A stretch of DNA of 64,000 nucleotides. It comes from Tillus elongatus. Taxonomy: Eukaryota; Arthropoda; Insecta; Coleoptera; Cleridae. The notes under the pieces were generated by a model. It saw only the letters and a program-made list of their open reading frames with translations. It was not told where the DNA came from and made no database searches. The DNA lies in assembly GCA_964006375.1 (NCBI GenBank), contig OZ023264.1:172706295-172770294 (forward strand), in the 5' to 3' direction. Position numbers and translations under genes: made by a program. Shown piece after piece: positions 1-11,484 of this stretch (the stretch's first letter is position 1; each line of letters starts with the position of its first letter).

Positions 1-961
1 ATTCACAGTTTCGTGATTATGGACACGTTAAACCTTTGCCTAGGAGACCCAAGTTTGTTGAAGAAGATGTAAAACTCAATATTTTATTGGCTTTTCAAGA
101 AGAACCAACAACTTCTACCCGTCAAGTTGCACGTGAAAATGATGTTAGCCAATCAACAGTTTTAAGGTGTCTCAAAAACGAAAAAATGCATCCCTATAAA
201 CTACAATACGTTCAAGGGTTGACTGACGGTGATTCTAATAGAAGAATGCAGTTTTGTGAACAACTGCTAGACACGTTACATAGAAATGTTATTTCTTCTG
301 CTGGCGTTCTCTTTTCCGATGAAGCAACATTAGTTTTGCATGGCGATGTAAACAGGCAAAATTTCAGATACTGGGCTGCCGAATACCCCACTGTATGCGA
401 CAAGCACACATTCAGCGTCCCCAGAGTGAACGTTTGGGCTGGTATCATTGGTGATCACGTACTTGGACCTATTTATATAGAAAATTTAAATGGTCCAAGA
501 TATTTAGAAATGCTATGAAAACAGGTTGTCCCAATGTTAGCATAATTGTATTATAATGTAATGGAACCTAATATTCCCCATGAAAGGATATGGTTTCAAC
601 AAGACGGTGTACTGCCCCACTTTGCTCTTCAAGTACGGAAGTATTTATACAAAGTTTTTCCACAAAGATGCATTGGATGAAGAGGTTTCGTAGAATGGCC
701 AGCTAGATCACCAGATCTTACACCCATTGAATTATTTTTATGGGGATACCGTAAAAAAAGAGTTAATAAAACGCAACCTGACGTGTTGAACAGAGTTAGA
801 GAAGTATTCCAGAGCAGATTATTTCGTTGTGTGCAAGTGAATGGAAAACAATTTGATCATTTATTATAAGAAAGGGAGGTTTTTATTAAATTTATTTTCG
901 AAATTTGATTTTCAGGGTAAACTGTTTAGTTTTACTATTCCGCTATTAAATTTCCACCCTG
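1..961 (+). mobile_element. Mariner element (DD41D type), cut by the left window edge
   Basis: The transposase remnant is followed by ~90 bp of AT-rich 3' sequence ending in TTTCCACCCTG at 951-961 and a TA dinucleotide. Mariner elements end this way and duplicate a TA target. The 5' end lies outside the window. Related copies lie at 12.7, 24.1, 40.5 and 52.3 kb. Confidence 0.75.
3..869 (+). pseudogene. Mariner-type transposase, DD41D class, with three in-frame stops
   Basis: One reading frame runs from the window edge to a TAA at 867-869 and is interrupted by stops at 516-518, 543-545 and 678-680, with no frameshift. The N-terminal part is the DNA-binding helix-turn-helix region, ending near KMHPYKLQYVQGL. 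The DDE nuclease domain follows: first Asp in LFSDEAT, second in FQQDG, then WPARSPDLTPIELFLWG. The third catalytic position is Glu here, with 41 residues between it and the second Asp. Homologues have Asp at this place. A short in-frame deletion near RVNKTQPDVL removes part of the C-terminal region. The family cuts and pastes DNA at TA sites; this copy cannot make a full protein. The true start is off the window. Confidence 0.85.
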
Positions 962-1450
<489 letters not shown>

Positions 1451-2113
1451 AAAATAATTAGAAGGTATAAAATTTGGAACATGGAATAATAACTATTAGA
1501 CAAGTTTACCAGGTTTTCCAAACAAATGATTGATTTGTGTTTCGTAAGCGATTCATCCACATAAGAGCGAACCTGGTATAATCAGGCTGCTGTCAATCAT
1601 GGATGTAGTTACATCGAAAGTCTTCTGAAAATTTCTTTTTTCATAAGTCTGTCAACATTTAATGCGAAAAATAGATTTCTTCCGAGACATGCCATGTCAA
1701 GCGAAACTTTTGAATTGATTGCTTCACTCCAATCTGCTCCCCAGGCACGTAGAACTCTACAGCGGATTGATTCAAGTTCACTCCTGATATTACTAATTCA
1801 TTTCAAGTTATAGATTTGTAATTGATAGGATAGAACGTTGTCTTCTTGGATTTTTATTTATACCATGTTCGGAGCAATAGAAGAAATTAATCAACGTAGA
1901 CGTGTTTCATGAAAAACTTAATTCTGTCTAATGCGATTGCATTATCGGTTCGAAAATTGTTCCATTAATTTTTATACATTTAACCTTACCTAAATGAGTA
2001 AATCGTCACTTTCTATCTAAGCCGTTACTTAAAACGTAATCTTAAAAAGTTCATTAGGTAAGCACTTCGTTATGTTATTTTAGTTTGTTCGTTTTGGCGA
2101 ATTTTTCGTAAAA

Positions 2114-2115
<2 letters not shown>
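1451..2115. other. No recognised feature
   Basis: AT-rich sequence with many stops in all frames. Only at 2090-2115 does a TAR-like hairpin fragment (GCGAATTTTTCGTAAAA) appear before the next array. Confidence 0.4.

Positions 2116-2192
<77 letters not shown>
2116..2192. repeat. (TA)n microsatellite
   Basis: Followed by a short GT-rich run (2196-2212). Confidence 0.98.
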
Positions 2193-2195
<3 letters not shown>

Positions 2196-2275
2196 GTGTG
2201 AGTGTGTGTGTACATTTATTTTTTCCCCTAGATATATAACGGGGAATGATACAATTACATTTTATATAAATAACT

Positions 2276-2400
2276 AAAAATTGAAACTGACCCCAAATAT
2301 GGGTTATAGGGGTCCCAGTTCGCGCTCATTTGAGGAACTTTTTTCAAAAACAGATTCTAATCGAATATTCGTTCAAAAAATTCACCATCGAATAAGAACG
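2276..2400 (-). repeat. TAR left arm
   Basis: Clear copy: ATTGAAACTGACCCC, a GGGGTCCCAGTTCGCGCTCATTTG block and the start of a decayed hairpin near 2375-2390. Confidence 0.75.
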
Positions 2401-3275
2401 TGTGCGTCTAGAAGCCATATTGGCGTGAAATAGCTTTCCATTGTTATAATATACAGTGTGTCCCAAACTAGATGGAAATGTATTGCTACCTCCGTTATTA
2501 TTATAGATAGGGAGACTGGTAATAGCAATGTTTTGTAGAATTTCATGATCGTTCCAAATATGACTTGTATTTTGCCCTGCCTCTTTTCGTTTTCGAGTTA
2601 TTTTGAAAAAAACAAAATTTGTCGATTTTATCAATATCTAAGTAGGCGTTGATCTGACATGTTTAAGACTTGCGCATTATCAGGACACTTTTTACATAGT
2701 AACCTTTTTTGCTATTCTCAACTTTGGATTGCCATCTGTTTTTTAACTACAGGTATCCACGTTTGTTTTTATTATGGCAGCCATATTGGATTTTTTGCTC
2801 ATGTGATAGCATGTGAAAAGAGTTTTCCAATGATGTACAACATGCTTGATGTACAACATCGTTTTGAGGATAGTAGGCTATGAAATTCAATACCAGAAAA
2901 GATATGACAAAAAAAAGTGTTCAAAAAGCAGTAGGCCATGGAATGTAACAATAGACTTCTATTTTTAACATAATTTTCCGTAATGATTCACGATAAAAAA
3001 ATATGGTGATTTAATTTACAATACTTAATTAGGTAATAATGCTATGTAATATTATGTGAAACAGTTTAATAACAAAACCCGGCAATAACAAATAGAAACT
3101 TAAACTCCACAAAACAACACAATTAGAAACGGAACTCAACAAATAATAAAATAGAAACTTAAAAATTACACATGACCAAGAGAAGGCCCGCAGATTCGGA
3201 ATCATTATTCATGCAATCAAGGTTATCAGGTGACTGCTAAGCATGGCATAATGCGTTTGCAGCTGCTTACGAAAG
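2401..3275. other. Non-coding stretch with a mariner-like terminus at 2454
   Basis: At 2452-2470 the sequence TA then CAGTGTGTCCCAAACTAG looks like the 5' end of a mariner/MITE. No matching 3' end was found nearby and no transposase remnant follows. The rest is AT-rich and unassigned. Confidence 0.35.
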
Positions 3276-3735
3276 TCAAACTGACAAGAAGCCAGGCAAT
3301 CGTTTCTCTAAAAAGGAGCCAAGTTCAAGCAGAAATGACTTCTCAAAGATCTTAGAAAAAATAGACACTAGAGCAACCGTCCTGTTGTTGCTCAGAAAAC
3401 GTGGTTTACCTTTCTTAAAGAGACAGCCAACACTGGTCGTCATCAAACGTTCAGGAAAACAACGGATTTTAAATAATACATCTATAAGGTAATTTAGTGG
3501 TGCTACCACAAAATAAGAACTTTGCCAAGAATACTACATGATATCCTATTTATTCCTGGTGAATTTTTAACCGAATTTGATTGTATGATCTCCAATACAT
3601 CCTTGGTCCTCTGAGACCAAAAATAAAACATAGAATCGGGATCATAGTTATATTTTAATGCACAATTTATGTCACAATTTTTCGTCAGATATTCAACAGA
3701 ATCGATGAAGAGTGCATTGATTGTCAGCAATTAAA
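3276..3735 (-). pseudogene. LINE reverse transcriptase fragment (N-terminal RT blocks)
   Basis: Read leftward, the peptide has the linker before RT (YFWSQRTKDVLEIIQSN, then SPGINRISCSILGKVL). After a frameshift near 3510 come early RT blocks: VAPLNYLIDVLFK, CFPERLMTTSV, LFKKGKPRFLSNNRTVALVS and IFSKIFEKSFLLELGSFLEKR. These match the start of RT domains in EN-containing non-LTR elements, where the same run reads LFKKG..N.RPVALVS. The catalytic YxDD block is absent, so the copy is truncated on both sides. It may belong to the same family as the EN fragment at 44.6-46 kb, which stops just where this piece would begin; that link is inference. Confidence 0.75.
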
Positions 3736-4371
3736 TTAGGATCTGTCATAATGACTGCGTCACAAGATGCAATGTTGTAATTAGCAACCTCACCGTTCAT
3801 CTTTCCCACATTTTCTTTATCTGCTTCTCAAACAGCTTTGTTTTTCAGACACCCCTCTTGTATTATTTTCGCCGGTATCCGTGGTTTGGGAGCAGTTTTA
3901 TCGCGCATTGATTATTTTCTGATAACTGGAAATTCAATCTGACATAAGGCATCAAACGTGGAGGAAAAACATCATTTTTTCCGCCACTGGCTTTCAGGAT
4001 GCGGAATTCAAAAAATATAAAAAAGTGGAATATTTTTTTTTTGCTGAATGACATTTTATTTACAAATTCAACAGGGATGTGATAAATAACCGGGAGACTA
4101 TAAGATAGTAACTGCGTGCCATAATCTCCCATTGTGTTTGTGAATGTCTTAGTTTTAATGTCAGTCGAGTATACATTACAAAATCTGCTCCCAATGCAAG
4201 ATGCGGAGGCACCGTGGTTTCGTGAAATCTGACTAAAACAGGCAAATATAAGAGGATGTGCCTATTGTGTCATAACGTACATGGGCACCACCATGTAACA
4301 CACTGGGCTAGCTTAGTTGTAATTTAGATGCATAATATAAACGGAGGCTCAAAATACGTTTTAGCGAGTTT
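3736..4371. other. No recognised feature
   Basis: A short minus-strand open frame exists here but has no family signature and a composition typical of chance frames. Confidence 0.4.
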
Positions 4372-4500
4372 TGATTACGAAACATTCGCTAATAGAGAGG
4401 TCACGATGAAAAGCTTTTGAAAAAATGTCTTCAGATGAGCGCGAATCTGGGTCCCTAGGACCCAAAATCAAGGTCCGTTAAATCTTTTATATGTCTATAT
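4372..4500 (+). repeat. TAR left arm
   Basis: Half hairpin (TTCGCTAATAGAGAGGTC), TCAGATGAGCGCGAATCTGGG and the CTAGGACCC block, followed by a very short TA run. The array here is nearly absent. Confidence 0.7.
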
Positions 4501-4686
4501 ATATACACCAACATTAAGGCCAGAAAAAAATAATATGTAAAATCGAAAAATCCAAATTTTTCGAAATATGACAAAAAAAGATATTTTGTTGGGCTTTTGA
4601 GTGTGCAACTTTTCTCCTATTTAATCAAGTCTGTATCTGCGCTACAGTTTTGGAGATCCCCACAATGGCCCTCCTTATCTTGAACA

Positions 4687-4689
<3 letters not shown>
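4501..4689. other. Possible mariner/MITE end
   Basis: Ends GCCCTCCTTATCTTGAACACACTA, with TA repeats next to it, which is the form of a mariner-type 3' terminus. No protein remnant lies inside. Confidence 0.3.

Positions 4690-4777
<88 letters not shown>
4690..4777. repeat. (TA)n microsatellite
   Basis: Left boundary of a ~700 bp unit with terminal similarity, ended by the array at 5472. Confidence 0.98.
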
Positions 4778-4781
<4 letters not shown>

Positions 4782-5466
4782 CAGCGTGTTACAGTTATTT
4801 GTTTTTGTCAGTTTTTCACGAATAAGTCCGAGTGAAATTAAAATTTTGGGGTGAAAATTGGCATGTGGGGGTTTTCTAGGGAAGAAAGTTTAAATATGTT
4901 ATTGTTAATAACACTGCTGGTAGAGGGCGCCACCTGTAAGACTATGCTTGCATTAAATTGACTACAATTACCCAGTAATATCGACCTACCGTATAGCTAC
5001 GTTGCAGCCATTATCAATTGTAAGCAAAAAATGTATACTTGATTTAAATCTCTCAGACACACCACTTTCGAGATATTTCCATTTCTGTATGTCGATGTCG
5101 CTCAAAAATTAATTCTGCGACAAATCATAGGAATACATTTTTCACCTTTTAATTGGTATCAGTATGTATAAACTTAATATTCTTAATCTATAGTTAAAAA
5201 TTAAAATCTTACCAGAAAAAAGGAACTGACAAGACACAATCAAAGATAAAATGAAAAGCCATAATAACAATTTTTGAACAAACCATTTAACAAAGGGTTT
5301 TCCATCGTTACGGGACTTGACATTTGCATTTTCGTCGTGACATATACTACATTTCACTTTTACGATTGAGACTACTCACTATTTACCCATATTTATATGA
5401 AAAAATAGTCTTATTGTTTTGTGCTAAATGTGCACCTGTAACATAGACCATCATTTTTGAAACACC

Positions 5467-5471
<5 letters not shown>
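4778..5471. mobile_element. Candidate non-autonomous element between two (TA)n arrays
   Basis: Starts TACAGCGTGTTACAG and ends TTTTGAAACACCGTGTG. The ends read as imperfect inverted repeats (CAGCGTGTTACA versus CACGGTGTTTCA). No coding sequence is visible. Size and TA borders fit a mariner-related MITE, but the repeats are short and imperfect. Confidence 0.4.

Positions 5472-5551
<80 letters not shown>
5472..5551. repeat. (TA)n microsatellite
   Basis: Right boundary of the candidate MITE. Confidence 0.98.
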
Positions 5552-5557
<6 letters not shown>

Positions 5558-5699
5558 AACACATTTAACCACAAATTATACTAAACACAAACAAAAACTT
5601 ACTTCTGGTGTGTGCAATGTCGTGCCAGCGAAAATAATAACCATTTCTACAGGCATAACGTAAGACCTGATATAAAAAAATTCAATCAAAATTGATTAC

Positions 5700-5702
<3 letters not shown>

Positions 5703-5731
<29 letters not shown>
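5703..5731. repeat. (TA)n microsatellite, short
   Basis: Followed by a (GT)n run at 5734-5748. Confidence 0.95.
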
Positions 5732-5733
<2 letters not shown>

Positions 5734-5749
5734 TGTGTGTGTGTGTGTT

Positions 5750-6490
5750 AAAAGGAGGCAAGGCAAGTGTAAATGTGTTGAACATTAGGAATGTATGACA
5801 AGTTTAATTAGATAGTGTAAGGTATTATTGTTTGCTAGCTGTTATGTAATTTAAGATGTTATTGTTTGTTAGAATTAAGGATATTGTTTGCTAAAAGTAA
5901 GAATGTCATGTAATCTAGATATAAGATACAAAGACTATAAAGCAAGAGAATGTAAATAATGGACAATACAAACTGTATAAGTAGTTTTTAGGTAGGTTAA
6001 GATGTTCATGTTGAGTAGAATTAGGGAATTTATGGTGTTATTGTTATTAGCTTTAGGAATAGTAAGATGTCAAAATTTGAGTGATAAATTTAGGAATGAC
6101 ATGTCATAACCTAGATGTAAGTCAGCTGTTTTTATCTTGGACAGACGTCAAACTGACATTGAAATTATAGTTAGGTTAATTATTCTGTCATTGGCTAACA
6201 ACAATGAGAAGTATATATCCGAGGAGATGATGGAAAAGAATTATTGTGTTAAAATTTGTTAGGATATTTTATTGGAAAGCAGGCATAAAGCAGTTTTTTG
6301 ATCAGTTACGCTGGTTACGAAGAAAAATGATAAACAGATTATAATATATTAATAAAAATGGATAGATAGGAAATTTGTATTAAAAGGTTAGATAGGAATT
6401 TTGTTGAAACAATAAAAAGGCTTGACATTTGAAGTAATAGCAGCAGTAAAAAAGGCAATGGATACAGCAGAGTGTAAGTCAAATACATAT
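5750..6490 (+). repeat. Dispersed repeat D1, copy 1
   Basis: Shares long stretches with 33.83-34.40 kb: GAGAATGTAAAT, AAGATGTCAAAATTT, TGTCATAACCTAGAT and AAGTCAGCTGTTTTTAT in the same order. The end (AGAGTGTAAGTCAAATACA) recurs at 36.55 kb. No protein and no clear terminal repeats. It could be a solo LTR or the UTR of a retroelement. Confidence 0.55.
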
Positions 6491-6611
6491 ATATCTAATA
6501 CACACACATTTACAATACAGTTCAGAGAGTATTTTACAGATAAAATTTAATTAAAAAAAATATTTAAAAACAATAATAACAATAATATATATCCAATAAT
6601 TAAAACTTTAA

Positions 6612-6613
<2 letters not shown>

Positions 6614-6664
<51 letters not shown>
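6614..6664. repeat. (TA)n microsatellite
   Basis: Follows the last D1-like sequence. Confidence 0.97.
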
Positions 6665-6671
<7 letters not shown>

Positions 6672-7375
6672 AAATACCCAATAGTGGAACTAAAACAACA
6701 TAAGCTTACCTATCTATAGAAATAGTGCAGATAAACCTATGTTGTGAATTTTAAGTAATTTGGTACACAATATTTAGAGTTTTTTCCAAATTAAAATAAA
6801 ATTCCAAAGACATAGGTTGAAATGACTGAATGGTTAAAGTCGAATGCCTGAGAGACAGTGTAGTTAACTGCCACACGTAGATTATTTCATACAACAGGTA
6901 TAAACCATACATTAACGGTAAGTAAACTAAATATATACCAGGCAGAAAATATACTACCCGAACGAACAACCGTGATATCTCGGACGCAGTTATGGAAAAT
7001 GACAGACGACATGAAATTAAAAATTTGCCAACTTATTGTTATTTAACTGGTGGATTCAATCAATTATTAAAACACACTATATTTGTAGTGGCACCCAAAT
7101 ACAGTTTTAGCGCAGCATGGATATATTATGCTGTCGCATAGTATATAAGAAATTTAAACACAATCAAGCCAAGTCTCTATAAAAATGATTCCGAAATAGT
7201 TTATTTTATCCTTAAACTTAAAAATGAGACGTCATATAAGACCGAAACCGTCGTGGGATGTGTTTCACTGGTAATTCTGCTAATTCTGTAATTAATAATT
7301 GTTACGTATACTTTAAATATAATACCCCGGGCATGAAGCCATCTAAATATCAGACAAATAAAACGTTAATTGGGG
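6665..7375. other. No recognised feature
   Basis: AT-rich with scattered stops; only short chance frames. Confidence 0.4.
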
Positions 7376-7446
7376 TGTGCCTAGATGACGCAAGGGGCTT
7401 CACGCTTGCCTCCTAAGCAGAAGGTTACGCGATCGAATCCAGTTAG
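7376..7446 (+). other. tRNA-Arg(CCT)-like relic, pseudogene or SINE head
   Basis: The block CTTGCCTCCTAAGCAG looks like an anticodon arm with CCT in the loop. GATCGAATCC, at about the right distance downstream, fits a B-box/T-arm. The acceptor stem does not pair well and the D-arm is weak, so this is a decayed tRNA or the head of an old SINE, not a working tRNA. Confidence 0.35.
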
Positions 7447-7891
7447 ATGAATGTATGTTGTTTTTATGTTTTCTTTTGACATTTGGAGAAACAATAGTGC
7501 ACAGATTCCATACGTTTTGAACAAGATCTCATTTTTGTTTAAAAGGCGTAAATAAGTTTTGTCACCTTTGAGTCTGAAATTATAATTTTGTTATTGTTGC
7601 TATTGAAAAAAGCGGTTTGATTAGGTTGAGCAAAACGAAATCATATTGGCGATTAATAAGGAAAAATAACTGTTACGTTTATAATTTGGTAGATACTTTA
7701 CTTTTCTAAATATGAATTAAGTTTCCTTCTGGAAATTTTCTGTATAACTTTAATGAAATTTGTACTACAAGTTTCTTCTATATAGACTTACACTATCTAC
7801 AGATATAGAAAAACATAGTTCTTCACTTTCATAGAAAATTGAATTTTGGGAATTTTTCTCAAAAGGAGTTAGAACGCAAGATTTTTTGAAA
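7447..7891. other. No recognised feature
   Basis: AT-rich and non-coding. Confidence 0.4.
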
Positions 7892-8078
7892 ATAGAGAGA
7901 TATCGATTGTAACACTTTCGAAAGAATTCTTCAAATGTGCGCGTACTAGGACTTCTAAAATCGATCTTCAAGGTGTTTGTAAGTTTAAAGTATTAACGTT
8001 ACTAATAGGCGGTATGATTATAGTGTACAATTCTTATGAAAATTCGCTACTATAACGCACTTGCTGCGTCCCGATTTT
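7892..8078 (+). repeat. TAR copy without a (TA)n core
   Basis: Left-arm block (GAGAGATATCGATTG ... TTCAAATGTGCGCGTACTAGGACTTC) is followed within ~80 bp by the right-arm terminus (GAAAATTCGCTACTATAACG and CACTTGCTGCGTCCCGA). The array and most of the right arm are missing, so the microsatellite is not needed for the two ends to be found together. Confidence 0.7.
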
Positions 8079-8756
8079 TTTATATTTTTGGCTTATGATA
8101 ACCTCCCAAAACAAGTTTGTTTAAATTTTATATAAAAAAAAAAATAAAATACATAGTTGTAAAAAGTAAAAGATTCTTTTAATTAACTTTTAACAACTGT
8201 TTTGTAATAACAACTAACAAGCGCCGTTTGATCTCGCGAAACACGAAATGTTTTACTACTTTCCGTTCTTTGTTAAAATACCTGTGAAAAATATGTCAGC
8301 TTAGTTGCAGGCTCTGTTTTCCAGCGATGAAAATTTCATTATTTTTTCTCCATTTGCGGTCGACCAGGGACTCGGGTGGCTGAAGCTATTCATCCGCTGT
8401 GGCCTTATATACACCAGAGCAAAAGATTTGCTTGTTGGAATTCTAAATTATTTACTTCAAAGCGTTCGTCAAATTGTTTACATCTGTACAAACAAAAGGC
8501 AGCTGCGTTGAAGCTATTTATTTAAAGTTCAGGGTACACCGAATTTCTGTTGACTTCTGTTTAACATTTCTTTGGAATTCCTAGCCAAGGGGAGTTGTGG
8601 GCGTTTTGAAAATTTAACGTAGCTGTTTCACAGATTATGATATGAATTGTTTACCCTTAGTAACATGTAAGTTACTGATTTAATAATGTTCTGCATAATA
8701 TTGCCTTTACTTTTATGCAAATAAACCTTGGCAGTATAAGCATTGCATTGTATTTT
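8079..8756. other. No recognised feature
   Basis: AT-rich; one plus-strand frame of 68 codons at 8305-8511 has no family signature. Confidence 0.35.
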
Positions 8757-8880
8757 TGTTTCAGTCTATTTTCCACACTATGGCCAATCACCGATGCCAA
8801 GGAACTTTCATCTTACTTTCCAAAAAAAATTGTCGAGCTACTGCCTTTCTGTGAAGAGGGTACGGACCATTAGCGTGACC
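8757..8880 (-). repeat. tRNA-derived SINE, decayed partial copy
   Basis: Matches the tail-proximal and central part of the SINE family (CACTATGGCCAATCACCGATGCC, then CTGCCTTTCTGTGAAGAGGGTA). The tRNA-like head is missing. Confidence 0.75.
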
Positions 8881-9049
8881 AACTTTGCATAGTACATAAT
8901 ACAGGTGGTAGGTGGTAGTGGACCTTTACGTGATAGTTAAGGATTTTTTCACGCTCAAAGAGGTAGCAACCCTTACATCAAGGGGTCGGTGAAGTCCCAA
9001 TGGACGTTTCCCGTTCTGGTGTATGAGTCGGTTTCCCTTATAAATAAAA

Positions 9050-10540
9050 ATGATGATGGCTCCTCCTTGCACAAAAGATTCCGGAGATAAAATCCTCCTC
9101 CATTTGGATCTCCGGGAGACGGGTGTGCTCGGGGCGTCGGCATCAAGATTTAACATATCCTTCTCGAATATATGTGGCCTAAGTTCTAACCTTAACTCCG
9201 TCCACCATTTCCTCCACGCGAATAGGCACAACTTCTCTTCCTCACCGAAACCCAAATCAGTGCGAAAACAGCCACAAATCACCTTAATTTCCCAGGGTAT
9301 GAGCTCCTTACTTGCTTTAGATTGCATGGAGATGTGTGCGCATACGTCCGGAGCAATCTACTCTACACCATACTCCCCAATTTAGAAGCTAGAAGATAAG
9401 AAATACTTTGGATGAAACTCTCTCTCAGGGCTGCAACTAAATTCATGTGTTGGATTTACCGGTCACCTTCTGATAACCACTTTGTCCAGCTCTACGACTA
9501 CCTTTGTAAAAAACCGTTCGTCTGATTTCTGAATATCCTTCCTCCAAGGTCACTATTCTTGGTGACTTCAATGTCCACAATAAGGAATGGCTAGGGTCTT
9601 CAAAAACTGATCTACAAGGGAGACCAGCGCAGGCCTTTGCAGTCAGCAATACTTTAGACAATATGGTTCAGTAACCTGCTTACTTTCCTCGCATCCCAAC
9701 ACACAGCTCAAATCCCTTGGATCTCCTTCTTACTACAAAACCTGAATGCTACAAGACATCAGTCACCGCCCTCCTTGGTCGCTCAGACCACGGCATGGTC
9801 ACTGCTTACTGCGCAATTCAACCCGAGGTCACACAGTCATCACACCCACGTATCGTTTGGCACTACAACTCCGCGAACTGGGACGAAATGCGGGATTACT
9901 TTTCCTCATTTCCATGGGCGTCTGTCTGCTTCTCTCATCCTGACCCCTCTGATATCTCACAAAACGTCACCGAAATTATCCAAGGTGGCAGGGAATTAAT
10001 TATTCCACGTACACAGAAAACCTCTTCAGCCACTCAAAAGCCCTAGTTCTCTAAATCCTGTGACAAGGCCAGACTTGAAAAGGTCAAAGCTCACAAAATG
10101 CTTCTACACAATCCCAGTCAAGAAAACCGTCAAACATTTAACGACGCAAGAAACCGCTATGTCCGCATTATTTCTGAGGCAAAAATCTCGTTTAATAACA
10201 ACATCAAAAATAAAGTCATCTCAAGCTCCAACGGCAGCAAACCCTTCTGGACTCTTGCTAAATCTATTGGGAATAATTTCTGCAAGAGCACGTTCCCACT
10301 TATTGTGTTAGTAGATGAAATTGTTTCTACCGCCCTGGGCAAGGCTGAACTTTCTTCCTCGTTGTTCGCCGACAATTCTACTCTCAACCCACCTCCAAAT
10401 GTTCAACCACCAACAGTCCCCAATGTCGCGCATAAAAGGTACGATGCTCTCTTCTCTTAATACCAGGAAAGCCTCTCGCCTTGACGAGATCCCAACAATT
10501 GTTCTAAAAAAAATGCGCACCACCTGTGAGCCCGGGTGGT
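9050..10540 (+). pseudogene. LINE ORF2 endonuclease and linker, RT deleted
   Basis: Three frames together give an apurinic-type endonuclease of non-LTR retrotransposons, which nicks target DNA to prime reverse transcription. FSNICGLSSNLNSVHHFL (9.15 kb) is the N-terminal block, LTETQIS the catalytic Glu block, LGDFNVH (near 9.56 kb) the GDFN block and GRSDHGMV (9.78 kb) the terminal SDH block. A linker region follows (WHYNSANWDEMRDYFSSFPW, SKPFWTLAKSIGN). The usual RT never starts. At ~10.52 kb the frame jumps into the element's 3' UTR (GGTGGTGTGTTGTTGAAATT), which matches the 3' end of the RT copy at 23.34 kb. Frameshifts lie near 9.23, 9.5 and 10.04 kb. The clade (jockey or CR1-like) is not certain. 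Confidence 0.82.
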
Positions 10541-10549
10541 GTGTTGTTG

Positions 10550-10553
<4 letters not shown>

Positions 10554-10639
<86 letters not shown>
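10554..10639. repeat. (TA)n microsatellite
   Basis: Directly attached to the 3' end of the preceding LINE copy, in the place where a LINE tail would be. Confidence 0.98.
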
Positions 10640-10642
<3 letters not shown>

Positions 10643-10778
10643 TTATTTATTTCGAACATTATACATATTTAAAGGAAACAATATTTTGATTTGTTGAATA
10701 AGAGCCTTTATCCTTTGATTGTTGTTATCTTATGCTTGTCAGCTTACTCAATATACATATATAAGATCTATTTACTTG

Positions 10779-10781
<3 letters not shown>

Positions 10782-10853
<72 letters not shown>

Positions 10854-10879
10854 TTATTTATTTATTTATTTATTTATTA
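10782..10879. repeat. (TA)n then (TTTA)n compound microsatellite
   Basis: TA repeats to about 10849 change into seven or so TTTA units. Confidence 0.97.
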
Positions 10880-11038
10880 AAACCTTACCTTGTAATTTGG
10901 TTTTTAGAGGTTCCAGTTGGCACCTATTTGAATATATATTTTTTAATCGGTCTGCGCTTCTACACCTACCTTGCTGTATAACTATGCACTAGTTCTACTT
11001 CATGAGTTCTGTTACCATTTTACTTTGTGAACATTCTT

Positions 11039-11051
11039 AATTTTAGTTTTA
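11039..11051. repeat. SINE target-site duplication, left copy
   Basis: AATTTTAGTTTTA, repeated exactly at 11418-11430. Confidence 0.85.
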
Positions 11052-11417
11052 AAGAGCCTCGGTGGTTCAGTGGTAAGAACCTGTGCCTCTGAACCGAAGG
11101 GTCCTAAGTTCGATCCCAGGGTACTTCTTTCACTTTTTCAGTACATACTGTACAATTAACATCAACCGAGGTTCTGGCATTGTATTTGAGCAAGTTGAAT
11201 GTCTGCACGTTCCGCCCTTAGGAGGGGGCGTAAAGTCGCTGGTCCCGTGTCCATGCGATGTTGGGCACGTTAAAGATCCCTGCCCTCCTTACAGAAAGGC
11301 AGGGGTTTGGCAAAATTTCCAGGATAGTGAGGTGAAACTGCTCTCTGGCGTCGGTGATTGGCCATAGTCGCGGAAATAGGCCGACGTTAAAGAAATAAAA
11401 AATAAAAACACACACAC
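11052..11417 (+). repeat. tRNA-derived SINE, full length, flanked by a 13 bp duplication
   Basis: The head carries a pol III promoter: A box TGGTTCAGTGG at 11063-11073 and B box GTTCGATCC at 11108-11116. The arm between them (CCTCTGAACC) resembles a tRNA-Gln(CTG) anticodon arm. A conserved central segment follows (GTACAATTAACATCAACC to the AGGGGGCG block, then GTTGGGCACGTTAAAGATCC). The 3' part has GGCCATAGTCGCGGAAATAGG and an A-rich/(AC)n tail. The perfect 13 bp flanking duplication shows insertion by target-primed reverse transcription, so a partner LINE must supply the enzyme. Other copies are at 8.8, 11.5, 20.0 and 57.5 kb. Confidence 0.9.
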
Positions 11418-11484
11418 AATTTTAGTTTTACTCAATTCAACACTTTTTCTTGGAATTATTATTTGTTTGCAGAAAAAATAACTT

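Noticed and set aside
4501..5551. Bacterial-style promoters, terminators or ribosome binding sites
   Set aside because: The sequence is eukaryotic; such signals would be chance matches in AT-rich DNA.
9050..9385. Separate small genes at 9050-9385, 9717-10046 and 10098-10460
   Set aside because: Together they form one frameshifted LINE endonuclease and linker.
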